Positions 17,412 through 25,991 of a stretch of 64,000 nucleotides of DNA are shown piece by piece. This DNA comes from Phytohabitans kaempferiae. GTDB lineage: Bacteria; Actinomycetota; Actinomycetes; Mycobacteriales; Micromonosporaceae. The position numbers and the translations under genes are program-made. Numbering within the stretch: the first letter of the stretch is position 1; each line of letters opens with the position of its first letter. The stretch covers positions 53,677-117,676 of the forward strand of contig NZ_JBHLUH010000010.1 in the NCBI RefSeq assembly GCF_042433955.1, in the 5' to 3' direction. Under the pieces are notes generated by a model. It saw only the letters and a list, made by a program, of their open reading frames with translations, did not search any database and was not told where the DNA came from.

Positions 17412-17939
17412 GTGGACGAGGCTGAGGTGGCGTTGCGGCCGGTCACCGCCGACGACTTCTGGCTCTTCGAGCGGCAGGCGGTCGATCCCGAGGCGGCCGG
17501 CAGGTTCAACTGGTCCGGCTTCCGCGACGTCCGCGCGACCCGCCGGCGCTTCGACGACGACGGCCTCGTCGGCCCCGACGGCGGCGTGCTCATCGTCGTC
17601 CACGACGGCGCCGCCGTGGGCACGGTCTCCTGGAGTCGAACGGAGTACGGCATGCCAGCCTGGTGGTGCTGGACCATCGGCATCGCGCTCCTCCCCGACC
17701 ACCGCGGCCGGGGCGTGGGCACGGCCGCGCAGCGGCTGCTGGTGGGCTACCTCTTCGACACGACCGCGGCGCAGCGGATCGAGGCGTACACCGACACGGA
17801 GAACCTGGCCGAGCAGCACGCGCTCGCGCGGATCGGCTTCGCCCGCGAGGGAGTGTTGCGCTCGACCCAGTTTCGCGCCGGACGCTGGCGAGACCTGGTG
17901 ATGTACTCCCTCCTCCGCCCCGACCACGACGCGAGGTGA
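17412..17939 (+). CDS. GNAT-family N-acetyltransferase (RimJ/RimL type)
   Basis: A 175-residue acetyltransferase. The acetyl-CoA loop is LLPDHRGRGVGTAAQRLL, and the tail ARIGFAREGVLRSTQFRAGRWRDLVMYSLL is typical of RimJ/RimL-like enzymes that modify protein N-termini or small amines. The first 30 residues (ALRPVTADDFWLFER) fit the family opening. It starts at GTG 17412. It is the last chromosomal gene before the integrated element. Substrate unknown. Confidence 0.88.
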   Translation: MDEAEVALRPVTADDFWLFERQAVDPEAAGRFNWSGFRDVRATRRRFDDDGLVGPDGGVLIVVHDGAAVGTVSWSRTEYGMPAWWCWTIGIALLPDHRGRGVGTAAQRLLVGYLFDTTAAQRIEAYTDTENLAEQHALARIGFAREGVLRSTQFRAGRWRDLVMYSLLRPDHDAR

Positions 17940-18177
17940 GAGCGCGCGTCGCTGGCACCACTGTGGACAGCCGGGCTGGCATGCTGGCAGCGGGGGCGAC
18001 CAACCCCGCCCGGCTCCTGCCCTCCGACCTACCCCATCCCCTGGAGCGCGGTCCGAGCAGCGCGTAGCCCCGACATCCGCGGCGCGATCGACCGGGCCCT
18101 GGCCAGCCGGACGGCCTGGAGACGGCCTGATCGTGGAAATCCGACCGTCTCCGCTGCCGTACGGGCGCTGCCGCTAC
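17940..18177. terminator. Displaced metH downstream region with hairpin
   Basis: No gene is seen in 17940-18177. GGAGACGG (18118-18125) pairs with CCGTCTCC (18145-18152). On the minus strand this hairpin lies just beyond the remnant metH stop codon at 18174-18176, so it was probably the original metH terminator before the element inserted (inference). The region 18190-18396 belongs to the element and also holds no gene I can support. Confidence 0.55.
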
Positions 18178-18189
18178 TTGGCGTTGAAG
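18178..18189. other. attL, 12-bp core, with remnant metH 3' end
   Basis: TTGGCGTTGAAG is identical to 27764-27775 at the other end of the element. Read on the minus strand with its flank it encodes F-N-A-K followed by TAG, the same last residues as metH (F-N-A-K then TAA). This is therefore the original end of metH left behind when the element integrated. Confidence 0.85.
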
Positions 18190-18396
18190 AGATTGCGGCA
18201 GGTCTCTGACCTGCGAGTGCGCCCCGAGAAGGGGCTGTGACCAGGGCGTATAGCTCACAGTCACTCACACAATCTCACGGCATTTCTCGGTGGCTTGTGC
18301 CCACGGAGTGCCCAAACACTGCCCCAAGTAGGCGGCCCCAGCGCGGCGACTCTACCCACCGGCTGGGGCCTTGATCAGGAAGTGAGTCCTGACCCA

Positions 18397-18753
18397 ATGG
18401 CTATCATCCCTGATCCCACCGACGCCGAGCTACTGGCGGCGTACCCGCGTGGGGAACACCCCGTCATCGACCGCGCTGAGGCCGCGATCCTGGCGTGGGG
18501 CAACGTCGACCGCGTCATCGCGGCCGGCCTGCTCGACTCCTGGGCGCACCGCGCCGAGCTGACCGACCGGGAGCGCGCCGCGGTGCTGGCCCGGTTCCCG
18601 CGCACGATGGAGCACCTGACGTACATGCGCCAGGGCGCGACCGGCATCGACGTGCTGTGCACGTGCCGGAAGTGGTCCAGCGTGGTCGCCACCGTCGAGG
18701 AGGGCAACCGCGACGCCGCCGCGCACCGCGACAACCCCGGCGGTGACCGGTGA
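18397..18753 (+). CDS. Element hypothetical protein
   Basis: A 118-residue protein, MAIIPDPTDAELLAAY at the start, mostly helical, with a C-terminal CTC motif (VLCTCRKWSSVV). I do not recognise it. The ATG at 18397 was chosen; a GTG at 18382 is possible. It overlaps the next gene by GTGA, so the three plus-strand genes at the left end of the element are one unit. Such small proteins are usual in actinomycete phages and integrative elements. Confidence 0.65.
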   Translation: MAIIPDPTDAELLAAYPRGEHPVIDRAEAAILAWGNVDRVIAAGLLDSWAHRAELTDRERAAVLARFPRTMEHLTYMRQGATGIDVLCTCRKWSSVVATVEEGNRDAAAHRDNPGGDR

Positions 18754-19013
18754 GCGCCCCGGCGTGGTGCCAGCGGGCACCCGAGCACGCCACGTGCGCC
18801 AAGGTGGGGCACCGCTCGCCCATCCTGCGGGCTGCGCCCCTCGCGGTGCAGCTCGTGGAGGCCCGGAGCGCCGGCGCCGACCGGCCGCGCATGGTGTTCC
18901 TGGACGTCACGGACGGCGCGGTGCACCTGTCGTTCCTCATCACGCTCGACGCGGCCGGCAAGGTGCGCGACGCGCTCACGCAGGTGACCGCGTGGGCGGG
19001 TGAGACGGCGTGA
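18750..19013 (+). CDS. Element small protein, possibly DUF6907-related
   Basis: An 87-residue protein starting at GTG inside the previous stop (GTGA). It opens APAWCQRAPEHATCAKVGH, a Cys-His pattern like the CPAWC opening of the next gene, and continues with a strand-rich part (RMVFLDVTDGAVHLSFLI) and a final helix. Both may belong to the DUF6907-like group common in actinomycete mobile DNA (recalled, not searched). It ends with another possible GTGA overlap at 19010. Confidence 0.65.
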   Translation: MSAPAWCQRAPEHATCAKVGHRSPILRAAPLAVQLVEARSAGADRPRMVFLDVTDGAVHLSFLITLDAAGKVRDALTQVTAWAGETA

Positions 19014-19093
19014 GGATCACTCGCCCACCGACGTACCCTCATCACCCCATCCGCGAGCGCCGGGCGCCGCGGCGGCGACCGAGGAGGCTGGCT

Positions 19094-19390
19094 GTGCGGA
19101 ACCTGCCCTGCCCGGCGTGGTGCACCGTCGACCACGACGACCACCTTGACGCTGAGGCGATGGTCCAATCGCGCAGCCACTACGGGGACATCCTGCGTAT
19201 CCCGGCGGTGCCCGGCGAACACGGGCACTCGGAGGTGACCGTGGATCTCTGCGCGGTCGATGACTTCGAGACCGGGCGCCGCAGCTCCACCGACATCAGC
19301 GTGTCGGGGCTCGACCCTGCACCCCCGGCCATCGTCCGCCAGGTGATGGCCGCACTGGAACTCGCGCTGAGGCTGGCCGAGGCGGACTGA
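19094..19390 (+). CDS. DUF6907-like element protein
   Basis: A 98-residue protein starting NLPCPAWCTVDHDDH, the zinc-binding-like opening of DUF6907-type proteins, then a beta-rich middle and a C-terminal helix. The GTG at 19094 has GAGGAGG in front of it; an alternative GTG at 19010 would overlap the previous stop and add 28 Arg/Pro-rich residues. Its TGA lies inside the left arm of a 27-base inverted repeat shared with the convergent tape-measure gene. Function unknown. Confidence 0.7.
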   Translation: MRNLPCPAWCTVDHDDHLDAEAMVQSRSHYGDILRIPAVPGEHGHSEVTVDLCAVDDFETGRRSSTDISVSGLDPAPPAIVRQVMAALELALRLAEAD

Positions 19391-19456
19391 CCCAGCACGA
19401 CGAAGCGGCCCGGCTCTCCGCATGGAGGACCGGGCCGCTTCGTCGTGCTGGGTCAG
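19387..19456. terminator. Perfect 27-bp inverted repeat holding both stop codons
   Basis: The arms 19387-19413 and 19430-19456 are perfect reverse complements with a 16-base loop (which itself has CTCC-GCAT-GGAG). The left arm contains the TGA of the DUF6907-like gene and the right arm contains the stop of the tape-measure gene. It should end transcription from both sides. Confidence 0.9.
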
Positions 19457-21444
19457 CTGCTCACCACCGCGACGTCGCCGTTGGACCGCACCCTTAGCTT
19501 GATCTTGCCGGTGCGGATCAGGAACAGGATGAGGTCCACGATCTTCTGCTCGGCGCTGGACCCGCCTCCGCCCTGGACGGTGACGTGGGTGTCGCCTCCG
19601 CCTGCGCCCATCCGCTTTACCCCGCGCGGGAGTGGTACCACGGCTTCGTCCTGGCCGCCCTCGCCGAGCAAGGCGAGGGTGCCGCCCGGGCGGGCGCCGA
19701 CGATGCCGCCGTCGGCGAGCATGGGGATGTCGGGGATCAGGTCGGGGATGCTGAACCGCTTGCCGCCGATGAGCGGCACGAACGACGGGATGGCGATCTC
19801 CCAGCCCAAGTCGAGCCGGTTCCATAGCCGGATCACGGTGTTGATGCCGCCCTTGATCGCGGCGACGAAACCGTCGAACACGCCCTTGGCCGCGCTCGTG
19901 ATCTTCGTCTTGAGGCCCTTCACGAAGCCCACGAAATCACCGATCTTGTCAGTGATCCACTTCCAGGCGCCGGTCCAGAAGCCGGAGAACAGCGACCACC
20001 ACGCCTTCGCCACAGAGACGATCAGGCCGATGACCCACTTCCAGTAGCCGACGATGAAGTCGACTGCGGCCCAGAAGGCGGCCTTGATCGCGCCCCAGAT
20101 GACGCCCCACAGCTTGCCGAACCAGTCGGTTTTCTTCGCGATCAGCACGATGATAGCGATCAATGCGATGATAGCGAGGACGATGAGCGTGATCGGCCCA
20201 AGGCTGATCGCCGTCACGATGCCCCAGGCGGCCTGCACTGCCGTCCAGATCTTCATCGCAACGATGATCGCGTATACGACGGCGGCGAACGTGGCCAGCG
20301 TCGCCACGAGCGGCACAACCCAGGAAGCGTTGTCCTGCAAGAACTTCGCCGTCTTCTCCAGCCACGGGGCGGCCTTCTCCAGCGCCCCCACGAGCGCCAT
20401 CTCCGCGCTGTTCTTGAACGCCAACAGGCTCGACTTGGCGTTGCCGGACAGTTGATCGACCAGCCCCGCCGATGCGCCCTCGGTCTTGCCCAGCCCCGCC
20501 GACGCAGCGTCGAGAGTCTTGAGGAAGTCGGGGATCTCGCTCTTGGACAGATCCTCCAACGGCGCCCCGAACAGCTTGAGGGCCAACTGCGCCTGGTCGG
20601 CCGGGTCCTTGACCTTGAGCAGTCCGGTAACGGTCTTCTCGAACGCCGCCCGCGCGGTGTCGCCGCCGGCGAGCAGGTCGGTGGACATGGTCCGGGCGTT
20701 GAACCCGAGCGTCTTGAACGCCTCGGCTGCCGGGCCGTCCAGCTCGGTCGCCAAGATCCCGAACTCTTTGACGGCGTCCGCGGCCTTGTCGATGCCCCAC
20801 GAGCCCTTGCCGGCCGCCGCGGTCAGCAGGCCGAACGCCTCGTTGCCGGAGAAGCCGACCATCTTGAAGAACTGGCCGTACTCGTTGGCCACCTCCAACA
20901 CATCGGGCACCAGCTTCTTGGGCACCTTGCGACTCGCGACGGTCAGCAGGTCGAACGCCTCGGTACCGTCCTTGGCCAAGCCGTTGTGGATCAGGCTCCC
21001 GGCGTACTGGGCGGCGTCGGCCACGTCCAGCTCGAACGCCTGCGCGAACGCGAGCGCCTTGGTGGACATGTCCTCCAGCGCCGCACCGGACGCCGACCGC
21101 ATGCCCTCGATCGAGGAGACCACCGAGCCGACCGCGTTGTTCACCTCATCGACGCTGGCGGCCCAGCCACCGGCATACAGGTCGCCGGCCACCTTGCCGA
21201 GCCGGTCGGCCTCCTCGGCGGTCGCGCCGAGCTGCGCGGCGAGCTTGTCGTTGGCCGCGCCGAGCTCCATCGTCTTCATCACCCCGGCGGCCGCCGCGGC
21301 GCCAGCGGCGGCACCGGCCACCGCCGCGGTCTGCTTCATGTGGCCCCAGGTCTTCTCCAGCTTGCCGGCGATGCCCCGGGCGCCCTTGTCCACGCCGCCC
21401 GAGTCGATCCCGACCCTGATCAACAGGTCAGCGAGCGTACTCAC
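19453..21444 (-). CDS. Phage tail tape-measure protein
   Basis: A 663-residue protein of the TP901/PhageMin_Tail type. The N-terminal third is helical and Ala-rich (about 1-60), followed by the conserved core about 60-320: sets such as ELGAANDKLAAQLGAT, VKEFGILATELDGPAAEAFK and LLKVKDPADQAQLALKLFG. Residues about 370-510 contain three or more hydrophobic segments, and a Gly-rich tail follows (MLADGGIVGARPGG). In siphophages this protein sets tail length, and 663 residues would suit a tail near 100 nm (family rule, inferred). AGGAGGTGGAC precedes the GTG start. No other tail gene is near it, which is odd. Confidence 0.88.
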   Translation of the reverse strand: MSTLADLLIRVGIDSGGVDKGARGIAGKLEKTWGHMKQTAAVAGAAAGAAAAAGVMKTMELGAANDKLAAQLGATAEEADRLGKVAGDLYAGGWAASVDEVNNAVGSVVSSIEGMRSASGAALEDMSTKALAFAQAFELDVADAAQYAGSLIHNGLAKDGTEAFDLLTVASRKVPKKLVPDVLEVANEYGQFFKMVGFSGNEAFGLLTAAAGKGSWGIDKAADAVKEFGILATELDGPAAEAFKTLGFNARTMSTDLLAGGDTARAAFEKTVTGLLKVKDPADQAQLALKLFGAPLEDLSKSEIPDFLKTLDAASAGLGKTEGASAGLVDQLSGNAKSSLLAFKNSAEMALVGALEKAAPWLEKTAKFLQDNASWVVPLVATLATFAAVVYAIIVAMKIWTAVQAAWGIVTAISLGPITLIVLAIIALIAIIVLIAKKTDWFGKLWGVIWGAIKAAFWAAVDFIVGYWKWVIGLIVSVAKAWWSLFSGFWTGAWKWITDKIGDFVGFVKGLKTKITSAAKGVFDGFVAAIKGGINTVIRLWNRLDLGWEIAIPSFVPLIGGKRFSIPDLIPDIPMLADGGIVGARPGGTLALLGEGGQDEAVVPLPRGVKRMGAGGGDTHVTVQGGGGSSAEQKIVDLILFLIRTGKIKLRVRSNGDVAVVSS

Positions 21445-21914
21445 GGTTCGTCCACCTCCTAACGGTTCATGTCGTTATGTCTAGACATTATGTGTAGGTA
21501 TGTCACGGTCTGTAACTGGCGCGGGAGGTTTGAGTTTTGCACAGGCTGGCAGACGCTAACCCCCGCCGCCGTTCCGTCCCCCGGCCCGGGGGGCACCCCC
21601 CACCCCCGTCACGCTGTGTGAACATCGATGTGTGTCGGTGCGGGCGGCGCGCTGGTGGATCTTCGCGGGAGAAGGGACCACGCTCCCCACCATCGCTGTC
21701 CAGTGTCCTGAGTGGACTGACGTTGACGCGCCAGCCCGCACCGGGTTTGTCCTCCGACCCGCACGTCGTGCCCGTGGTGGGCGCCTTGCGGTTGCCTGCC
21801 CTCGTGGCCAGCCGAGGGTGCGCGATCTGGCCTACCGCGCGCGGCCCGTGCGGGCCGGAGAAGCCTCTGTGCAGTTGTGGGTACCCCGGGGGTGGGGCGT
21901 GGCGGTGCGGGGGC
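21445..21914. promoter_or_regulatory. 470-bp non-coding gap upstream of the tape-measure gene
   Basis: No supported gene. A 12-base palindrome, ATGTCTAGACAT (21477-21488), lies 33 bases before the tape-measure start and could be an operator or overlap a promoter. A stretch at 21651-21667 (TGGTGGATCTTCGCGGG) matches the end of the MITE at 58248 apart from one base, but no matching second end was found. Short frames here have no family signal. Confidence 0.4.
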
Positions 21915-22166
21915 TCAGTCGGGCGCTGGGGCCGCCGTGAGCGTGTTTCCGCCGGAGAGCTTCCACCACGCGCTCGCGCTGAGGTCGGGCATGGCGCTGT
22001 GCGGTGCGGCCGAGGCCAGCGACTCCCGGGAAAGCACCACGTCTTTGCCCGCCCGCAACAGGTCGTACTGGGGGTTGCGGCGTCCGGTGGTCTCCATCTG
22101 CGTCTCGGCGACCAGGTACCACATGCCGATCAGCACCTCGCGAATGGTGGGCGTGTAGCTACCCAT
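21915..22166 (-). CDS. Element hypothetical protein
   Basis: An 83-residue protein whose ATG overlaps the stop of the previous gene by one base (TGATG), so it is translated as part of that operon. It opens MGSYTPTIREVLIGMWYLVAE, has a basic middle, and ends Ala/Pro-rich. Not recognised. The overlap is the main support that it is a real gene. Confidence 0.6.
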   Translation of the reverse strand: MGSYTPTIREVLIGMWYLVAETQMETTGRRNPQYDLLRAGKDVVLSRESLASAAPHSAMPDLSASAWWKLSGGNTLTAAPAPD

Positions 22167-22837
22167 CAGGAGGCCCGGAGGTGCGCGACCGCCGCATCGA
22201 GCCCGGCGGCCTCGGTGATCGGCCCGAACTTCGCCGCGGCGTCCACGAGCGTCGCCGGCACGTCGATCATCGCCTGACGGCGCGCGGCGAAGTTGCTGCC
22301 GTGCACCTCCTTGAGCACCTCGCGGGCTGCGGTGGCGAACGGCTGGTACTCCCGGTCAAGATCAGCGATCTTGCGGAAGGCGCGGACCTGATCCTGCGTG
22401 CCGCGCTCGGCGATGGCCGCGCCGTCCTTCGGGTCCAGACCGGTCTTGGTGATCTGGGCTATGAACGGCTTGGCACCAGCCACGAGAACGCCGATCGCCT
22501 GTCCGAGCGACCCCTTGACGAACGCCTGGCCCTCGCTGCGCGCCCACTGGTACAGCCGGCCACGTGCCACGCTGGTCATCGCGCTGTTGGTGTGCATGGC
22601 CTTCTGGTACGCGTGGCGGTCCGCCCGGTGCTGCTCGGCCGCCGGACCGTCCACGGCCGGGTCACCAGTCGCCTGCGGTCGCTGCGGACCAGCCTTGAAC
22701 CGGTTGCCGGTGACCACCGAAGCGCGCCGGGCCGCGCGCAGCTCGAACAGCCGATCCAGCATGGCGGACACGTCGGCCGGCAGGATGCCCCGGATCGCGT
22801 CCAGCGCCTCGGGCAGCTTGGGGGTTGTCTGGGCCAT
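22166..22837 (-). CDS. Element hypothetical helical protein
   Basis: A 223-residue protein, strongly helical and Ala-rich, with LPEALDAIRGILPADVSAMLDRLFELRAARR near its start and a basic stretch in the middle. There are no membrane segments or known motifs. An ATG at 22837 follows the 58-residue gene's stop by two bases, with AAAGGTGG before it; a GTG at 22849 would overlap that gene. It may be a structural or DNA-packaging accessory protein, but the sequence does not show it. Confidence 0.65.
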   Translation of the reverse strand: MAQTTPKLPEALDAIRGILPADVSAMLDRLFELRAARRASVVTGNRFKAGPQRPQATGDPAVDGPAAEQHRADRHAYQKAMHTNSAMTSVARGRLYQWARSEGQAFVKGSLGQAIGVLVAGAKPFIAQITKTGLDPKDGAAIAERGTQDQVRAFRKIADLDREYQPFATAAREVLKEVHGSNFAARRQAMIDVPATLVDAAAKFGPITEAAGLDAAVAHLRAS

Positions 22838-22839
22838 GG

Positions 22840-23016
22840 TCAGCGCCACCTTTCGATGTTGTCGGCCGCCTTGCCGGCCTCGTTGACAGCGGGAGCGTCG
22901 GACAGGATCTCGTCGGCCAGCGCGCCGAGGTTGTCGGGCACGGTCTCCTCGCCCTCCGGCGGGTCGGGCAGGATCGGCCGCTGCTGGCCAAACAAGCTCT
23001 GGTCTTCAGTGGTCAC
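22840..23016 (-). CDS. Small element protein, 58 residues
   Basis: A short gene read directly from the complement. GTG overlaps the stop of the preceding gene (GTGA at 23013-23016), and the frame ends in TGA two bases before the ATG of the next gene. The peptide is acidic, opens VTTEDQSLFGQQRPILPDPP and ends in an amphipathic helix (ADEILSDAPAVNEAGKAADN). The tight fit on both sides is good evidence for translation. No homologue recognised. Confidence 0.7.
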   Translation of the reverse strand: MTTEDQSLFGQQRPILPDPPEGEETVPDNLGALADEILSDAPAVNEAGKAADNIERWR

Positions 23017-23201
23017 TTTCGATTCCCTTTCTTGGCCTTGCGGCTGAGGATGATCATTTGGTCGGCCAGGTGGGCGAGCGCGTCGCCGCCGCTCCGGCTG
23101 ACCCGGGGGTGGTTGCTGGCGGACAGCAGCGCATCGGCGAGCAGACCCGCGTCATCCGCGGTGAGCGCGTCGAGGTCGAGCATCAGGAGATCCCGGCTCA
23201 T
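23013..23201 (-). CDS. Small element protein, 62 residues
   Basis: ATG at 23201 overlaps the primase stop (ATGA) and the stop overlaps the next GTG (GTGA). The peptide opens MSRDLLMLDLDALTADDAG, has a helix rich in Ala/Leu, and ends basic (SRKAKKGNRK). It could bind nucleic acid, but this is a guess from charge. Part of the replication operon by position. Confidence 0.65.
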   Translation of the reverse strand: MSRDLLMLDLDALTADDAGLLADALLSASNHPRVSRSGGDALAHLADQMIILSRKAKKGNRK

Positions 23202-25411
23202 GCGGCCGCCCCGCACACACAGGCTCCGCCGGCCAGGCCAGAGCAGCCGGACCGGTGCGGCATCGGGGGGGCATCCTTCATGTGTTTCACCGCTCTTTCT
23301 GGGTCAGCCTGCGCAACTGCGCGCCCTATGGGCTGGCGCAACTGCGCGGAGTGGCTCGTCTCGTTCTGCGCGGTTTCTGCGCGCGCAGGTGTGACCTGCG
23401 AAAACGCGCCACCTGCGCGGGCGTCGCGCAGAAATTCGTCCTGCGCGCGCGCAGGTCCGTTGTTGATCTCCTGCGCAGCTTCCACGCTCACGGGCGTCGA
23501 TGTCAGCCCGCCCCGGATCTTCCGGCGGCGTACCGCCTCGGTCCACTGCTTCTCCGTCGCCGTGGGGAACTGCGCGTGCAGCGCCGCGTATGCCGCGTCC
23601 CGGCCCGAGCCCTTGCCACTCACCGGCGCGCCGGCCGCGTCGAGCGCCCGCACGATCGCGTCCACCCGGTCGCCCGGGTCGCCCACCAGTGCCCCACCGG
23701 CCACCGAGCCGACCCGGTCGTGTCGCGTCAGGGGTGCGCCCACCGGCGTGCGGATGAAGACGGCCTCGTGCTCGTGGGTACCGCTGCGCTGGTGTGTGCA
23801 GACCAACTGGAGCCGGGCCGCCCCGGTGCCGCCGTTGCGGATCTCGTCCGCGGTCAGCTCCCACACGACGTCCACGTCGCCGGTCTTCGCCGAGCTGCCG
23901 CGCTGGCCCTTGGTCGGGTCCTTGCCGAAGTGGTCGAGCCGGAGCACGGCGACGCCCGCCCGCTTGAGCGGAAGCAGCGCCTGCCGGTACATGGCCAACC
24001 ACGGCTCGCTGTCGTTCTCTTTGCCGGCCAGGAACCGGCTCGCGGTGTCGAACACCACCAGGTGCGGCAGGCTGGGCAGCTCGGCGACGAACCGCAACAG
24101 CTCGGCGGCGTCGGCCGGCACATCCAGCGCCAGCGACGGGAAGCTCAGGTAGGTCAGCCCGGACAGGTCGGCGTCGGCCCGCCCGAGCGCGTGCACCCGC
24201 GTGTGGAGGTCACGCAGGCTGTTCTCAGCGTCGAGGTACAGCACGTGCCGCCCACCCTCGACCACGGCGCTGAGCACGCGGTCGAGGGTGAACAGCGACT
24301 TGCCCGCCTTGCCCTCCGAGGCCAGCGCGACCAACTCGCCCTCGCGCACCAGGTCCGCGAGCACGTACGGCGGCGTGGGCGGGGGTGGGCCCGAGAAGAC
24401 GCCCGGCGGCAACGCGCTGCCCCAGAGTCTCGAGCCCCGCGCTTCCGGGGTGGGCGCCGGCGGGGCGCCGGGCGGTACGTACGCGCTCAGCCCGAACAGC
24501 CGCATGAACGCCTCGGCGTCGTCGCCCCCGCAGCACCGGCGGTTCTCCGGCGCCGTGGGCACGGCCAGCACGGTACGCACGGCACCCTCCAGCGCCCGTT
24601 CGTACTCGTCTTCACCCTCCGGCTTGGCGTCCATGAAGCTCTCGCGCAGCGCCTCCAGCGCGCTCGGTACGCCCCGGTGCCCCTGGTCGCCGAGCCGGGT
24701 CAGCCGCTGCTGTGCCGTGATCATCGCCTCGTGCCGGCCGCCGTCGACCGGCTCGACGTACGTGCTGACCCGGGCCACCGCCTGACACGGCGCCCCGTCC
24801 GGCAGCGCGTCGAGCCACGCGCGCACCTGCGCCGAGCTGTGCCCGGACTTGGCGCCGGGCGGACGCAGGCACGCCGCGAGCTCGGCCGGCAGCTCGGGCA
24901 GAGGCCCGGTCCGCAGCCAGCGGTACTGCCCGCCCTCGGCCGCCTTGCTGTGCGGAGTGGGCGCCACCACCACGATGCCGTTGAGGCCCCGCACGTCGCC
25001 CCAGCCCGGCCCGAGGTCGCCCGTGCTGTTGCCCACCGAGCCGACCGCTGCGGCGAACACGTAGTGCCCGCGCAGGGGGTCACCGACGCGCGTGGACTGC
25101 ATCGGCGGGGAGGTGTCCAGGGCGGCCCGGGTGAGCGCGTACGGCATCCGCGCCACACTGTCCACATCGAACACCACGGCGCCGGATCGCCCTACGTGCA
25201 AGGCGAGCGCGTCACCGGGCCGCGTCGTGTACCACGAGTGGATCAAGCCCGGGTCGCGCGTCGACTTCGCCGGCCAGTCGTGGCCGACCCGGCTACCGGG
25301 GTGCTTGGTGGCCGGGTCCACCGGCAGCACGTACCAGCCGGCCGCCGCGTACGCCAGGGCGGCGCCGAGCGTGTCGGCGGGCAGCTCGGCCGGGATGAAC
25401 AGGTCAGCCAA
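23198..25411 (-). CDS. Primase-polymerase / RepA-like helicase fusion
   Basis: A replication initiator of 737 residues. The N-terminal half is a bifunctional primase-polymerase domain: ALAYAAAGWYVLPVDPATKHPG, catalytic acidic SGAVVFDVDS, and GLNGIVVVAPTPH. The C-terminal half is a RecA-like AAA domain with Walker A ASEGKAGKS, Walker B HLVVFDTASRF and RLDHFGKD. A Cys/Ala-rich tail follows. The TTG start at 25411 overlaps the upstream stop and has AGGGGA before it; a GTG at 25456 would add 15 residues. It lets the element copy itself, as in integrative plasmids and phage satellites. It is co-directional with the HTH and small genes. Confidence 0.85.
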   Translation of the reverse strand: MADLFIPAELPADTLGAALAYAAAGWYVLPVDPATKHPGSRVGHDWPAKSTRDPGLIHSWYTTRPGDALALHVGRSGAVVFDVDSVARMPYALTRAALDTSPPMQSTRVGDPLRGHYVFAAAVGSVGNSTGDLGPGWGDVRGLNGIVVVAPTPHSKAAEGGQYRWLRTGPLPELPAELAACLRPPGAKSGHSSAQVRAWLDALPDGAPCQAVARVSTYVEPVDGGRHEAMITAQQRLTRLGDQGHRGVPSALEALRESFMDAKPEGEDEYERALEGAVRTVLAVPTAPENRRCCGGDDAEAFMRLFGLSAYVPPGAPPAPTPEARGSRLWGSALPPGVFSGPPPPTPPYVLADLVREGELVALASEGKAGKSLFTLDRVLSAVVEGGRHVLYLDAENSLRDLHTRVHALGRADADLSGLTYLSFPSLALDVPADAAELLRFVAELPSLPHLVVFDTASRFLAGKENDSEPWLAMYRQALLPLKRAGVAVLRLDHFGKDPTKGQRGSSAKTGDVDVVWELTADEIRNGGTGAARLQLVCTHQRSGTHEHEAVFIRTPVGAPLTRHDRVGSVAGGALVGDPGDRVDAIVRALDAAGAPVSGKGSGRDAAYAALHAQFPTATEKQWTEAVRRRKIRGGLTSTPVSVEAAQEINNGPARAQDEFLRDARAGGAFSQVTPARAETAQNETSHSAQLRQPIGRAVAQADPERAVKHMKDAPPMPHRSGCSGLAGGACVCGAAA

Positions 25412-25775
25412 CGATCTTCCCCTGCAACCAGTCAGCGGCGGTCCGTTCCAGCACACGCCGGATGGCCGCGATGTCGTCGCGGCCGAAGTAGCGCAGCGTC
25501 AGGCCGTGCACGTCAGTCGCCCGGAGCATGTCCGCCAGCGACGCGCCGGAGCACATGAAGCAACTGCCGTCGCCGGTGTAGCGGCATGGGCCGGTGTCGA
25601 GCATCGCCCGCAGGAGCCCCATCTGCCGCGAGGTGAGATCCCCACAGACCCAGTTGCGCACCCACCAGTGGTCATCTGGCCACTGGGTGTCGGGTGTACC
25701 ATCCCGCTTGACGTCCTCGCCGGCCGTCTCCAGGAGCGCCCCGCTGGTCACGGGGCGTTCTTCTGTTGTGATCAT
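25404..25775 (-). CDS. Element hypothetical protein
   Basis: A 123-residue protein with four Cys in the middle (CRYTGDGSCFMCSGASLADML) and a WPDDHWWVRNWVCGDLTSRQMGLL segment typical of small phage proteins that accompany replicases. The stop overlaps the TTG of the primase gene, and its ATG is three bases after the HTH stop, so it lies in one operon. Probably metal-binding; function unknown. Confidence 0.7.
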   Translation of the reverse strand: MITTEERPVTSGALLETAGEDVKRDGTPDTQWPDDHWWVRNWVCGDLTSRQMGLLRAMLDTGPCRYTGDGSCFMCSGASLADMLRATDVHGLTLRYFGRDDIAAIRRVLERTAADWLQGKIVG

Positions 25776-25778
25776 CGT

Positions 25779-25976
25779 CTATGCCACCGCCGTAGTCGCG
25801 GTGGTCTGGGCGTCTTCCCACCGTTCGATGTCGCGCCAGCGATAGCGGACGTCCCGCCCGACGCGGATGAAGCTCGGGCCGATCCCCAGGTACCGCCACT
25901 GCTCCAGTGTTCTGACAGGCTTCTGCAGGTGCTCGGCGACCTCGGCGGGGGTCGCGAGTGGGCGCGTATCGCGCAT
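25779..25976 (-). CDS. Excisionase-like helix-turn-helix protein
   Basis: A 65-residue MerR/AlpA-type DNA-binding protein: LATPAEVAEHLQKPVRTLEQWRYLGIGPSFIRVGRDVRYRWRDIERW. This is the usual small Xis/AlpA of integrative elements. GAGGAGCACAGG lies before the ATG at 25976; a longer frame to 26072 runs into the promoter region and is not preferred. It is first in the leftward operon and is divergent from the XRE regulator. Confidence 0.85.
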   Translation of the reverse strand: MRDTRPLATPAEVAEHLQKPVRTLEQWRYLGIGPSFIRVGRDVRYRWRDIERWEDAQTTATTAVA

Positions 25977-25991
25977 CCTGTGCTCCTCACG

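Noticed and set aside
21632..21940. A 102-codon plus-strand frame in the element gap
   Set aside because: Arg-rich, no ribosome site, no motif, and overlaps a possible MITE-end remnant.
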